Origin: Deltaproteobacteria bacterium
GTDB taxonomy: Bacteria > Myxococcota_A > UBA9042 > PHBI01 > JACKFB01
DNA: 64,000 nt
Assembly: GCA_020632695.1 (NCBI GenBank)
Contig: JACKFB010000002.1
Span: 372,001-436,000 of the forward strand
Reading direction: 5' to 3'
Both the position numbers and the translations under genes were made by a program. Below the pieces are notes generated by a model. The model saw only the letters and a program-made list of their open reading frames with translations. It was not told where the DNA came from and made no database searches. Each line of letters starts with the position of its first letter. Position 1 is the first letter of the stretch. Shown in pieces: positions 1 to 9,983 of the stretch.

Positions 1-37
1 TGCGGTTCTGCTTCTACGAGCCGCCGGCCGGGTCGGA

Positions 38-53
38 TGTTTCACGTGAAACA
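38..53. promoter_or_regulatory. parS: parS centromere site for ParB
   Basis: The 16-bp palindrome TGTTTCACGTGAAACA matches the universal chromosomal parS consensus at every position. It is the nucleation site where ParB binds, loads CTP and spreads. It lies about 100 bp upstream of parA, the usual position for a parS next to its own operon. I did not find a second full site in the window; a half-site (GTGAAACA) near 24207 lacks the other arm. Confidence 0.95.
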
Positions 54-65
54 CCAAGGCGGTTC

Positions 66-92
66 TTGACAGGTTCCGAGCGCCCGTAGCAT
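66..92 (+). promoter_or_regulatory. Weak candidate sigma-70 promoter of parAB
   Basis: A perfect -35 hexamer TTGACA (66-71) is followed by TAGCAT (87-92) with a short 15-bp spacer, about 48 bp before the parA start. Only the -35 element is convincing. The parS site lies just upstream, so bound ParB could influence this promoter; that is inference. Confidence 0.25.
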
Positions 93-139
93 CAAGTGCG
101 TACAGGGCAGAATTGATTCCCGATACCTTGGAGAGGTCG

Positions 140-955
140 ATGACCCGCATCCTGGCCGTAGCCAATCAGAAGGGCGGCGTGGGCAAGACCACGACCGCAG
201 TGAACCTGGCGGCCTCCCTGGCCGTGGCCGAGCGCCGCGTCCTGCTCGTGGACCTGGACCCGCAGGGCAACGCCAGCTCCGCCTTCGGCGTCCAGGCGGG
301 CCCCGAGGCCCCCCACGCCTACCACCTGCTCATCGACGAGGTGCCGCTCGACGCCACCCTGGTCTCTACGGACATCCCCGGACTGCAGCTGGTTCCCACC
401 TGCACCGATCTGGTGGGCGCCGAGGTGGAGCTGGTGGGCGCGGTGGCCCGCGAGATGCGCCTCCGCACGGCGCTGGAGCCCACCCGTGGGCGCTGGGACG
501 ACGTCATCATCGACTGCCCCCCATCCCTGGGCCTGCTCACCCTCAACGCCCTGACCGCCTGCGACGCGGTGCTCATCCCGCTGCAGTGCGAGTACTACGC
601 CCTCGAGGGCATGAGCCACCTGCTCTCGACCATCGACCTGGTGCGGGCGCGGCTGAACCGCACGCTCACCATCGAGGGCATCGTCCTGACCATGTACGAC
701 CGCCGGAATCGGCTCAGCTACCAGATCGAGAGCGAGGTGACCGGCTACTTCGGGCCCCAGGTGTTCGAGACCCGCATCCCGCGCAACGTCCGCCTGAGCG
801 AGAGCCCCTCCTTCGGCAAGCCGGCCATCCTGTACGACGTGGCGGCCCCGGGCACCACGGCCTACCTGGAGCTGGCCGCCGAGCTGGTGGCCCGCCGACA
901 GGCCGCCCAGCCGACCGCGCAGAGCCCCGCCACCCTCGACAAGGCGGTGTGCTGA
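140..955 (+). CDS. parA: Chromosome partitioning ATPase ParA (Soj)
   Basis: This 271-residue Walker-type ATPase binds the nucleoid as an ATP dimer and is released by ParB, moving parS-ParB complexes apart. The deviant Walker A motif KGGVGKTT is at residues 11-18 with the signature lysine at 11, DLDPQGNASS follows near residue 40, and the Walker B region DDVIIDCPPS is near residue 120. The ATG at 140 was chosen because GGAGAG precedes it and the Walker A then sits at the usual distance from the N-terminus; a start at 113 would add nine residues without family support. The stop overlaps the parB start by one base (TGATG), so the pair is translationally coupled. Length is typical of chromosomal ParA. 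Confidence 0.96.
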   Translation: MTRILAVANQKGGVGKTTTAVNLAASLAVAERRVLLVDLDPQGNASSAFGVQAGPEAPHAYHLLIDEVPLDATLVSTDIPGLQLVPTCTDLVGAEVELVGAVAREMRLRTALEPTRGRWDDVIIDCPPSLGLLTLNALTACDAVLIPLQCEYYALEGMSHLLSTIDLVRARLNRTLTIEGIVLTMYDRRNRLSYQIESEVTGYFGPQVFETRIPRNVRLSESPSFGKPAILYDVAAPGTTAYLELAAELVARRQAAQPTAQSPATLDKAVC

Positions 956-1815
956 TGGCCGCCCCCCGACAGTCCCTGGGCCGCGGCCTGGGCGCGCTGC
1001 TGGCGCCTCCGCGCTACGCGAACGTCTCCGATGAGTACTTCTTCTGCCCCATCACCGACCTGGCCGCCGACCCGCTGCAGCCGCGGCAGAGCTTCGACCC
1101 GACCAGCCTGGACGAGCTGGTCCAGAGCGTCCGCGAGAAGGGCATCCTCCAGCCCCTCATCGTCCGCAAGGTGGAGGCCGGCTACGTCGTCATCGCCGGC
1201 GAGCGCCGCCTGCGCGCGGCCACCCTGGCCGGCTTGAGCGAGGTGCCTGTCCTGGTCAAGGACGTCGCCAGCCAGGAGGCCCTCGAGCTGGCGCTCATCG
1301 AGAACATCCAGCGCGAGGACCTCAACCCCATCGAGGAGGCGCAGGCCTACCGCCGCCTCTTGGACCGCCCCGGCATGACCCAGGAGACCCTGGCCCACCG
1401 CGTCGGCAAGAGCCGCTCGGCCATCGCCAACTCCATGCGCCTGCTGGGCCTGGACTCCGAGCTGCAGGCGCAGGTGCTGGACGGGCGCCTGTCGGCCGGA
1501 CACGCCCGCGCCCTGCTCGCCATCGAGGACACCGAGCGCCGCACGGCCCTGGCCGAGCGCGCCGTGCGCGAGGGCCTGACCGTCCGCGACCTGGAGCAGG
1601 AGGGCAAGAAGGCCCGGCCCCAGCGCGACCGCAAGCCGACGGCCGAGCCCGGCGGCCCGCTCAAGCCCTACTGCGACAGCATCGCCCGGGAGATCTCCGA
1701 GGCGCTCGGCGTCCCCGCCTCGGTCTCCACGCGGGGCCGCAAGGGCAAGCTGGTCATCAGCTTCCAGGGCGTCGACGAACTGCGCCGCCTGCGCGACCTG
1801 ATCGCCGCCGAGTGA
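955..1815 (+). CDS. parB: Chromosome partitioning protein ParB (Spo0J), parS-binding CTPase
   Basis: A 286-residue ParB. The N-terminal LGRGLGALL peptide (residues 8-16) is the conserved leader that contacts ParA. The ParB/Srx CTPase fold follows with GERRLRAA at 82-89 and the ENIQREDLNPIEEAQ box. A helix-turn-helix (TQETLAHRVGKSRSAIANS) for parS recognition comes next, then a Lys/Arg linker and a C-terminal dimerisation segment. It starts inside the parA stop codon. With parS 0.9 kb upstream it forms a complete ParABS module. Usual length is 280-300 residues, so the gene is intact. Confidence 0.96.
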   Translation: MAAPRQSLGRGLGALLAPPRYANVSDEYFFCPITDLAADPLQPRQSFDPTSLDELVQSVREKGILQPLIVRKVEAGYVVIAGERRLRAATLAGLSEVPVLVKDVASQEALELALIENIQREDLNPIEEAQAYRRLLDRPGMTQETLAHRVGKSRSAIANSMRLLGLDSELQAQVLDGRLSAGHARALLAIEDTERRTALAERAVREGLTVRDLEQEGKKARPQRDRKPTAEPGGPLKPYCDSIAREISEALGVPASVSTRGRKGKLVISFQGVDELRRLRDLIAAE

Positions 1816-1822
1816 GCGGGTA

Positions 1823-1853
1823 GCGTCCACGCGCTGGCACGGCGCGTGGACGC
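1823..1853. terminator. Strong hairpin after parB
   Basis: An 11-bp perfect stem, GCGTCCACGCG (1823-1833) pairing with CGCGTGGACGC (1843-1853), encloses a 9-nt loop. It begins 8 bp after the parB stop and ends about 50 bp before the next gene. No T-run follows, so it may be a Rho-assisted terminator or an mRNA-end-stabilising hairpin rather than a classical intrinsic terminator. Confidence 0.55.
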
Positions 1854-1904
1854 CCGCGGCCCCCCATGCGATCGTCGCCCCGCCTCCGGCCTGGAGCACC
1901 GGTC

Positions 1905-3053
1905 ATGAAGGTCGCCCACCGCCGTCTGCTCACGCGACTCGCGGGCGCCGCGCTGGCCCTCATCGCCTCGAACGCGCTCACCGCGCTGCCGATGGCGCTG
2001 TACTGCAATCTGCTCTACCTGCAGACCATCGAGGTCGACCTCTCCATCGCGTTTCGCACGGCCGTCACCCCACGCGGGCTGATCGAGTTCGCCCTGGGCT
2101 GGCTCCTCCTCTTCATCTCGGCGTTCATGCTCGGCGCCCGCCCGGGGCCCGGTCGCCACCCGCGCCTCGCCCTGGTCGTCCCGCTGCTCTGCCTGCTCCC
2201 CGTGGCCCAGATCGGGCTCCAGCTCTTCGACGAGCCCCCGCCGAGCGAGCGGGGCGTCGACTGCACCCAGGAGCCGGCCCGCCTCCACGCGGGCGCCCGA
2301 TTCAGCGTCGACGCCCGCGGCGCCGAGCCCGGCTACACGGTCGAGGTCAACGCCCTGGGCATGCGCGGCCCCGAGCGCGACCCGAGCCGCCCGGCCATCC
2401 TGCTGGTCGGCGACTCCTTCATGCACGGGACGGCGCTGCAGCAGCCCGACACCATCGCGGCCTCCCTCGAGCGTGAGCTCCCGGGCTATCAGGTGCTCAA
2501 CGCCGGCATCGAGGGCGACAACCTCTCCGGCGCCCTGGAGCGCGCCCGCGCCTGGCTGCCCATCGTCCAGCCGGTCGCCCTGGTCATCGGGCTCTACTCC
2601 AACGACGGGACCCACGGCTCGACGACCGCGCTCTGCGAGGTGCCGGCGTGCTGCCGCCGGGAGGTGGCCTGGCACCTCATCGACGGCATCGAGTCACGCG
2701 CCGCCCTCGAGGCCGCGCCCGACACCGCCTGGCTGCGCGCCATGATGCAGCGGAGCTGGGACCCCCTGGCGCGCGCGCTGGCTGACCGCGGGATTCCGAC
2801 CGTGGTGTACGTCTACCGCGGGCCGCCGCCGGGCCTCGATCTGCACTGGTTCCAGCGCGACGACGCCCCGGTGACCGTGCTCCAGGGCACCTGCAGCGAA
2901 CCGGAGCACTACTTCATCCTGGGCCAGACCCACCCCAACGCGACCGGCACCGCGTGCATGGCCGGCGAGCTGGCGAAAGCCCTGCGGCCCTCGCTCGCCC
3001 CGCTGGCCCCGGGGCGCCTCACGCCAGCGCCACCCCCAGGAGGAAGGCCGTGA
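1905..3053 (+). CDS. SGNH/GDSL hydrolase-like membrane protein
   Basis: A 382-residue protein with three hydrophobic N-terminal segments (about residues 9-35, 55-77 and 86-108) and an extracytoplasmic-looking SGNH hydrolase domain. Block I is LLVGDSFMHG with candidate nucleophile Ser171, a block II-like glycine is in NAGIEGDN, an Asn block is in YSND, and a C-terminal GQTHPNATG supplies the usual His. Such domains often act as esterases or O-acetyl transferases/esterases on surface glycans; the substrate here is unknown. The ATG at 1905 has GGAG eight bases upstream; an in-frame ATG at 1866 is possible but lacks a good site. The 3' end overlaps the convergent gene by 35 bp. Confidence 0.75.
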   Translation: MKVAHRRLLTRLAGAALALIASNALTALPMALYCNLLYLQTIEVDLSIAFRTAVTPRGLIEFALGWLLLFISAFMLGARPGPGRHPRLALVVPLLCLLPVAQIGLQLFDEPPPSERGVDCTQEPARLHAGARFSVDARGAEPGYTVEVNALGMRGPERDPSRPAILLVGDSFMHGTALQQPDTIAASLERELPGYQVLNAGIEGDNLSGALERARAWLPIVQPVALVIGLYSNDGTHGSTTALCEVPACCRREVAWHLIDGIESRAALEAAPDTAWLRAMMQRSWDPLARALADRGIPTVVYVYRGPPPGLDLHWFQRDDAPVTVLQGTCSEPEHYFILGQTHPNATGTACMAGELAKALRPSLAPLAPGRLTPAPPPGGRP

Positions 3054-3675
3054 AGCCCAGCGCACCGGCGCCCAGCCAGCGCCAGCGCTCGCGCCCCTCG
3101 CGCCCCAGCCCTCGCCAGGTGGCCGCCACCCAACCGAGAAAGCCCAGCACCGCCAGCAGCCCGAAGGCGCGAGACGGCCGCGTCGGGCGCGCCAGCGTCG
3201 CCGCGAACCACGCCTGACGGTCCTCCAGCGTGCCCGGCGCGGCGCGCCCTTGGGTGGACGCCGCCTCGGCCTCCCAACGCGCCAGAAGCGGCGCCAGGGC
3301 GCCGTCCACGCGCGCCAGCCAGTCCCCGTCCGGGTGGACGAGGCTGCGCGCCGCGAAGAGACCCCCGCGCAGCGCATTCAAGGTGCGCACCGCCTCGGGC
3401 AGCCGCCCCGCGGCGACCTGGCGCTCATGCAGGCTCCATAGCGCCTCGATGGCGTCCTCACGCCACCACGCGAGCGGCAGATACCAGCTCACTGCCTCCC
3501 GCAGCGCCATCGTCGCGCCCAGCTCCTCGCCCGCCGCGAGCTGCTCCATCCCCAGACGCCGCGCCTGGCTGCCGCTCACCGCCGTGCGCAGGCCCATCGC
3601 GCCCAGCACGCCGAGCGCCACCAGCAGGCCCAGGCGCCAGCGCCCGCCGGACCGCGCGCCCGGCGCCGCCGGCAT
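3019..3675 (-). CDS. Small integral membrane protein of the ABC-2 module, unknown function
   Basis: No family recognised. The 218-residue product has a probable N-terminal membrane helix (about residues 13-30), a mainly helical soluble middle with several Trp/Leu-rich stretches, and two C-terminal hydrophobic helices (about 170-190 and 200-218). Its ATG overlaps the stop of the upstream ABC permease (ATGA), so it is probably co-translated with the transporter and may be an accessory subunit; that is inference from position. Its 3' end runs into the convergent SGNH gene. Confidence 0.6.
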   Translation of the reverse strand: MPAAPGARSGGRWRLGLLVALGVLGAMGLRTAVSGSQARRLGMEQLAAGEELGATMALREAVSWYLPLAWWREDAIEALWSLHERQVAAGRLPEAVRTLNALRGGLFAARSLVHPDGDWLARVDGALAPLLARWEAEAASTQGRAAPGTLEDRQAWFAATLARPTRPSRAFGLLAVLGFLGWVAATWRGLGREGRERWRWLGAGALGFTAFLLGVALA

Positions 3676-4481
3676 CAGGTGAAGTCCCGCCGCTCGAAGG
3701 CGAAGAGCGCGACCACCAGGAAGAAGAGGGCGTAGGCGCTGGCGTACACGAACGCATGCAGGAGGTAGCTGGGGGCCACCGGCACGCCGAGGAGCACCTG
3801 CTGGCTCACGTCGAACACGCTGAGGTCGGGGAACACCGCCACGACGACCTCGCCGAAGGCGCGGGCGACCGGGTTGTCGACGAAGAGCCCCTTGGGCGCC
3901 TGGAGCATCTCCTCGATGAGGTAGACCAGCCGCCCGACGATGAAGAGGCCGAAGGTGAAGAGCCCGGTCAGCATCGGGTTCGAGGCGGCCGAGAACATCA
4001 TCGCCACGGCGGCGATGAGGCCCACCTCCATCACCACCAGCAGCATGCCCTTGGCGTGCTCGAAGGTGACGGTGCCGTCGCGGGTCAGGATGACCAGCGC
4101 CCAGATCACGCCGAGCGCGACCACCTGGGCGACCAGGATGGTCAACAGCCCCAGGTACTTGCCCAGGATGAACTCGTAGCGGTGGATGGGCTTCGAGACG
4201 ATCGTGTAGATCGTCTTCTTCTCGAGCTCCTTGTAGACCAGCAGCGCCCCCATCACGATGGCGGTGGCCACCGCGAAGAGCGCGACCGCGAAGAAGCCGA
4301 AGTCCACGACCACTCGGGCGCCCTCGCCGACCACGGCCAGGGCGCTGAGCAGGATCGAGGACAGGATGAAGGCCACCGAGAAGAGGAGCAGGCCCAAGAA
4401 CGCCCGGTTGCGCACGGCCTCCCGGAAGGTGTTTCGGGCCACCGCGAGCACGCGGCCCGGGTGCAGCGCTTCACTCCGCAT
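3675..4481 (-). CDS. ABC-2 type transporter permease
   Basis: A 268-residue permease with about six hydrophobic helices. It begins with a cytoplasmic RNTFREAVRNR segment typical of ABC-2 permeases of the GldF/NosY-like group, followed by AFLGLLLFSVAF and further helices to the C-terminus. A YKELEKKTIY stretch lies between helices 2 and 3. The ATG at 4481 lies inside the end of the ATPase gene, with an 11-bp overlap, so both subunits of the exporter are coupled. Because it follows an epimerase and a sugar aminotransferase, the substrate may be a glycan or lipid-linked sugar, but this family also serves gliding, nosZ maturation and drug export; the substrate is not readable from sequence. Confidence 0.85.
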   Translation of the reverse strand: MRSEALHPGRVLAVARNTFREAVRNRAFLGLLLFSVAFILSSILLSALAVVGEGARVVVDFGFFAVALFAVATAIVMGALLVYKELEKKTIYTIVSKPIHRYEFILGKYLGLLTILVAQVVALGVIWALVILTRDGTVTFEHAKGMLLVVMEVGLIAAVAMMFSAASNPMLTGLFTFGLFIVGRLVYLIEEMLQAPKGLFVDNPVARAFGEVVVAVFPDLSVFDVSQQVLLGVPVAPSYLLHAFVYASAYALFFLVVALFAFERRDFT

Positions 4482-5448
4482 GATGGGCCCCCGCTTCACG
4501 CACGAAGAGCTCCTCGAGGCTCTCGCGCATCGGCTCGACGTGGGTGATGGTCGCGCCGCCGTCGAGCAGCGCGCGCAGCACCGGGTCCAGCCCGCCCTCC
4601 TCGACCACCAGCCGGTGTCCGTGGCCCGCGACCGCCGCGGTGAACCCGTCGCCCTCCAGCCGCGCCAGCAGCTCGGGCGAGGCCCCGGTGGCCACCACCT
4701 CGACCAGCCCGGCGTTGCCGGTGAGCAGCTCGCCCAACGAGCCCATGCGCTCGACCCGGCCGTTGATGATGATGGCGACCCGGTCACAGATCGTCTCGAT
4801 GTCGTGCAGGATGTGCGACGAGAAGAACACCGTCTTTCCCTGCTCCTTCAGCGCCAGGATGATGTCGCGCACCTCCTTGCGCCCCATGGGGTCCAGCCCG
4901 CTCATCGGCTCGTCGAGCACGACCAGATCCGGGTCGTTGAGGATGGCCTGGGCGATGCCGATGCGCTGCAGCATGCCCTTGGAGAAGCGCCGCAGCGTGC
5001 GGTCGCGGGCGTGGTCGAGCCCGACGATGGTCAGCAGCTCGTCGACCCTGGCGTGCCGCTTCTTCTTGGGCATCTCGTAGAGCTGCCCGTAGAAATCGAG
5101 GATCTCGAAGCCGGTCAGGTAGTCGTAGAAGTAGGGGTGCTCGGGGAGGTAGCCGACGCGCCGGCGCACGGCGGGGCGCTCGACCGACTCGCCGAAGATG
5201 AGGGCGCGCCCCCCGGTCGGCCGGATGAGCCCCATCGCCATCTTCATGGAGGTGGTCTTGCCGGCGCCGTTGGGGCCCAGGTAGCCGAAGATCTCGCCCT
5301 GCTGGACCTCCAGGTCGACGTCCCGCACCGCCTGCACGCGTCGCAGACGCAAACCCAGCTTGAACTCCTTGGAGAGCTTCTCGAACGCGAGCACCGGCAC
5401 CTTCCGCGGCGCCGGTCCGCTCCCCGCCTCGCTCCCTGCTTCGCTCAC
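4471..5448 (-). CDS. ABC transporter ATP-binding protein
   Basis: A 325-residue ATPase carrying Walker A GPNGAGKTT (about 58-66), signature FSKGMLQRIGIAQ, Walker B VVLDEPMSGLDP and the H-loop SSHIL. It belongs to the CcmA/NodI-like class that pairs with ABC-2 permeases, and the C-terminal about 90 residues form the extra domain usual there. The start is the GTG at 5448, which forms a GTGA overlap with the preceding aminotransferase stop and has a strong GAGGAGG site 7-13 bases upstream. A short Ala/Gly/Ser-rich N-terminal leader of about 17 residues precedes the ABC fold. It energises the permease encoded immediately downstream. Confidence 0.92.
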   Translation of the reverse strand: MSEAGSEAGSGPAPRKVPVLAFEKLSKEFKLGLRLRRVQAVRDVDLEVQQGEIFGYLGPNGAGKTTSMKMAMGLIRPTGGRALIFGESVERPAVRRRVGYLPEHPYFYDYLTGFEILDFYGQLYEMPKKKRHARVDELLTIVGLDHARDRTLRRFSKGMLQRIGIAQAILNDPDLVVLDEPMSGLDPMGRKEVRDIILALKEQGKTVFFSSHILHDIETICDRVAIIINGRVERMGSLGELLTGNAGLVEVVATGASPELLARLEGDGFTAAVAGHGHRLVVEEGGLDPVLRALLDGGATITHVEPMRESLEELFVREAGAHHAE

Positions 5449-6614
5449 CTTCGCCTCCTCGCCTGCGCCAGCGCGCCGGACAACGCCTCGACGACCCGAG
5501 CGACGTCCTGCGCCGTCATCGCTCCAGAGAGCGGCAACGTCAACGAAGACCGCGCCATGCGCGCGGCCACCGGGAAATCCTCCATCCGCAGCGCCGCGCG
5601 CTGCACGTAGTAGGGCTGCTCGGCCAGCGCGTAGCCGCCCACCGTCGTCTGCACGCCCCGCGCGCCCAGGGCGGCGATGACCGCGTCGCGATCCACGTCC
5701 GCGTCCAGCTCCACCACGAAGGACTGGGCCGACAGCGCGCCGGCGCCGTAGCCCGAGGGCACGCGCAGCCCGGCCTGGCCGCGAAGGGCGTCGAGGTAGA
5801 GCGCCAGCACGCGTCGGCGATCGTCCACGATCTGCGACAGGCGCCCCATCTGCACCACGCCGACGGCGGCCGCCAGGTCGGAGAGGCGGTAGTTGAAGCC
5901 GGCCCGCACGAAGCGCCGCCAGCCCCGGTCCGCGTCGGCGCTGATGCCGTGGTTGCGCAGCTCGCGCAGGGTGGCCGCCATCGCGCCGTCCGCGGTGGCC
6001 ACCAGGCCGCCCTCGCCCGTGGTGATGGTCTTTCGCGGGTGGAAGGACAGGCACACCGGGTGCGCGCCGCCCGCCCAGCGCGAGCGCCCCTCCGCATCGC
6101 GCGTCGCCGTGCCCAGCGCGCAGGCCGCGTCCTCGCAGAGCCACAGCCCCGACCGCGCCGCGAGGCGCTCCAGCGCGTCCATGGGCGCCGGGATCCCGAA
6201 GGGGTGCACCGGCATCAGACCCACGGTGCGCGGCCCCACCGCGCTCGCCGCGCTGCGCTCGGTCATCGCGAAGCTGTCGGGGTCGATGTCGGCCAGCACG
6301 GCGCGGGCTCCGCACAGCTCCACCGCGTTGCCGGTGGCCGGGAAGCCGAAGGCGGGCACCACCACCTCGTCACCGGGACCCACACCCAGCGCCAGCAGCG
6401 CCAGATGCAGCGCCGAGGTGCCGGAGCTGGTGGCCACCGCGTACTCCAGGCCGAGGGCCGCGCCCACCAGCGCCTCGAACTCGGCCACCCGCGGGCCCTG
6501 CACCAGGTAGCCCGAGCGCAGCACGGCGGCGACGGCGGCCTCCTCCTCTGGCCCCAGCACGGGGCGATGGAGCGGCAGCGGCGCGTCGACGCCCTGGGCA
6601 GCCGGAGCGCTCAA
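5445..6614 (-). CDS. DegT/DnrJ/EryC1/StrS-family PLP sugar aminotransferase
   Basis: A 389-residue aminotransferase of the family that aminates keto-sugar nucleotides. TSSGTSALHLAL (about 62-73) binds PLP phosphate, CEDAACALG (160-168) carries the Asp that contacts the PLP nitrogen, and SFHPRKTITTGEGG places the Schiff-base lysine at about 195. The start is taken as TTG at 6614, forming a TTGA overlap with the epimerase stop; no better ATG or GTG lies at a family-appropriate position. It probably acts after the epimerase/dehydratase encoded just upstream to make an amino-sugar nucleotide for a surface glycan. The exact sugar cannot be told. Confidence 0.88.
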   Translation of the reverse strand: MSAPAAQGVDAPLPLHRPVLGPEEEAAVAAVLRSGYLVQGPRVAEFEALVGAALGLEYAVATSSGTSALHLALLALGVGPGDEVVVPAFGFPATGNAVELCGARAVLADIDPDSFAMTERSAASAVGPRTVGLMPVHPFGIPAPMDALERLAARSGLWLCEDAACALGTATRDAEGRSRWAGGAHPVCLSFHPRKTITTGEGGLVATADGAMAATLRELRNHGISADADRGWRRFVRAGFNYRLSDLAAAVGVVQMGRLSQIVDDRRRVLALYLDALRGQAGLRVPSGYGAGALSAQSFVVELDADVDRDAVIAALGARGVQTTVGGYALAEQPYYVQRAALRMEDFPVAARMARSSLTLPLSGAMTAQDVARVVEALSGALAQARRRR

Positions 6615-7564
6615 TGGCGCCCCCGGTACCAGTAGATCGTCCGCAGCAGGCCCTCCTCGAGGTCGATGCAGGGCTCGTAGCCCAGGACGGTCCGCGCCTT
6701 GTCGATGTTGGGGACGCGCAGCTCCACGTCGGGGAAGTTCCAGGGCACGTACTCGAGGCGGCTCGACGACGACGACAGGCGCAGGATCTCGCGCGCGAGC
6801 TGATGGATCGTGACCGTCGAGCGCGGGTTTCCGATGTTGAAGGCCTGGCCGACAGCACCCTCGCGCTCCAGGGCCAGCAGGATGCCGTCGACGATGTCGT
6901 CGATGTAGCACCACGAGCGGATCTGGGCGCCGTCGTTGTGGATGGACAGGTTCTCGCCGCGCAGCGCGCGGACGATGAAGTGGTGCACGGCCCCCGAGCC
7001 GACCTGCCTGGGCCCGTAGATGTTGAAGGGCCGGATGGAGAGCGCCGGCAGGCCGTACTGCTTGTGGTAGTTGAGCGCCAGGTGCTCGGTGGCCAGCTTG
7101 GAGACGGCGTAGGTCCAGCGCGCCTCGCCGACCGCGCCCAGCTCGGTGGCGTCGCCCTCGGTCGCGCGAAACGCGTAGCGCCCGAACACCTCGGAGGTCG
7201 AGAAGTCGATGAAGCGCTCGACCACGCCCGAGGCGTGTGCCGCCTCCAGCGCGTGGTAGGTGCCCAGCAGGCTCACCTTCATCGTCAGCACGGGGTTCTT
7301 CATCACCGTGTCGACGCCGGCGATGGAGGCCATGTGGATGATGTGCTGGCAGCCCTGAGCCGCCTCGGTGAGCGCGGCCGCGTCCAGCACGTCGCCGCGG
7401 ATGAAGCGCACCCGCGGGTGCTCCTCGAGGCCGGTGCCCGCCATGGCGTTGCGGTGCAGGTTGTCGAAGATGACGACCTCGTTCGCCTCGACCAGCCGCA
7501 GCGCCAGCGAGGTGCCGATGAAGCCGGCCCCTCCGGTGATGAGCACGCGCTTGCCTTCGATCAT
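6611..7564 (-). CDS. NAD-dependent epimerase/dehydratase (extended SDR) of sugar nucleotides
   Basis: A 317-residue extended short-chain dehydrogenase. The NAD-binding TGGAGFIG is at residues 10-17 and the catalytic pair is Tyr152/Lys156 in YAVSK, preceded by the active-site FSTSEVFG stretch. SIRPFNIYGPRQ and a C-terminal substrate domain follow. It resembles UDP-glucuronate decarboxylases and UDP-glucose 4-epimerases; I cannot separate these by eye. ATG 7564 overlaps the stop of the preceding gene (ATGA). Downstream lie the aminotransferase and ABC exporter, so the four genes look like a glycan-precursor and export module attached to the pil operon. Confidence 0.9.
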   Translation of the reverse strand: MIEGKRVLITGGAGFIGTSLALRLVEANEVVIFDNLHRNAMAGTGLEEHPRVRFIRGDVLDAAALTEAAQGCQHIIHMASIAGVDTVMKNPVLTMKVSLLGTYHALEAAHASGVVERFIDFSTSEVFGRYAFRATEGDATELGAVGEARWTYAVSKLATEHLALNYHKQYGLPALSIRPFNIYGPRQVGSGAVHHFIVRALRGENLSIHNDGAQIRSWCYIDDIVDGILLALEREGAVGQAFNIGNPRSTVTIHQLAREILRLSSSSSRLEYVPWNFPDVELRVPNIDKARTVLGYEPCIDLEEGLLRTIYWYRGRH

Positions 7565-8575
7565 GGGACCTCTACGGGGGGTGCGTCGGGCACGGTGGGA
7601 GCCTGGGCGGCGACGACCGCGCTGGGATCGGCCCAGGAGGTCGGGACGCGCAGGTCGTGGTCGGGCCCGAGCAGCGCGAAGAGCGAGAAGGGCACGTAGG
7701 GGAACTCGTCCTTCCAGCGCGCCTCCGTCGCCTCCAGGCGCTCGGACGCGGCCTGGGACTCGTAAGCCGTGATGCGCTCGCGCAGGGCGGCCTTCTCGCG
7801 CTCGTTGGCCTCCCAGTAGCGCAGGTAGGCGTGGAAGAGCGCCATCTCGACGTCGCTCTCCTGCAGGTAGAGCTCGGTGACGAAGTTCGGGTCCAGCTCG
7901 GAGCCCGGCAGGGCCGCTGCCACGGAGAAATAGGGCAGGGCCTTCTCGCGCATGCGGTCGCGCTCGGCAGGCGAGTCCACCTTCCACTCCAGGTAGTAGT
8001 TGAACCCGATGTCGAAGTAGAGCTGCCAGGCGTCGGGGAAGCGCTCGATGCCCTGCTCGGCGTAGTGGTTGGAGCGCTCCAGCACGTCGTTCGAGATGAG
8101 CTGGCCGTACTTCACGGCCTGGCTGGCCCACTCGTAGACGCGCGGGTTGGACTCGTCGAGCGCCAGCATGGTCTCCACGTAGAGGTCCAGCCACTTGAAG
8201 ATGCGGTCCGTGAAGAGGTGGCCGATGAAGTAGAGGTTGGCGCGGATGAAGACCATGTCGGCGACGAAGGCGGGGCGGCCCAGCGACAGGGCCTCCAGCG
8301 CCAGGGGCGGCGGCAGGTACGAGGTCTCGGCGTCCTCGGCGCGCTCGCTGGCGGCGGCGTCGTAGCGCAGGTCCATGCGGCTGGTGCGGGTGGCCAGCGC
8401 CGAGAGCAGCGCCACGGTCAGCAGCAGGAGCAACGTGATGCGTCGCTGCAGCGACGCGGTCCACCAGGTGAGCCACTCGGTCAGCCACCGCACGAAGCGG
8501 AGCGGCGAGGCGAGGACGGCGAGGATGGCGCCGAGGATGGCGCCGAGGATCGAGCTGCGGTGAGCCTCGGAGTGT

Positions 8576-8586
<11 letters not shown>
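7561..8586 (-). CDS. Membrane-anchored helical repeat protein, unknown function
   Basis: The 341-residue product has two N-terminal hydrophobic stretches (about residues 13-30 and 47-65) followed by a long helical domain. Spaced Tyr/Trp/Ala residues there suggest degenerate tetratricopeptide repeats (for example NLYFIGHLFTDRIFKW and DAWQLYFDIGFNYYLEWK). No enzyme motif is seen. The start overlaps pilR by 11 bp and the stop overlaps the epimerase start, so it lies in the pilBTCSR-glycan transcript. A role as an envelope scaffold is only a guess. Confidence 0.65.
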
Positions 8587-9982
<1,396 letters not shown>

Positions 9983-9983
9983 C

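Noticed and set aside
586..1815. Long open frames antisense to, or upstream-extended from, real genes throughout the window
   Set aside because: At this GC content shadow frames are nearly stop-free. They have Arg/Ala/Pro/Gly-rich composition, no recognisable domains, and overlap genes with clear family motifs.
8520..8560. Short direct repeats of GAGGATGGCGCC at the start of the TPR-like gene
   Set aside because: Three copies within a coding region translate to an Ile-Leu-Gly-Ala repeat in a hydrophobic segment. This is explained by the protein sequence.
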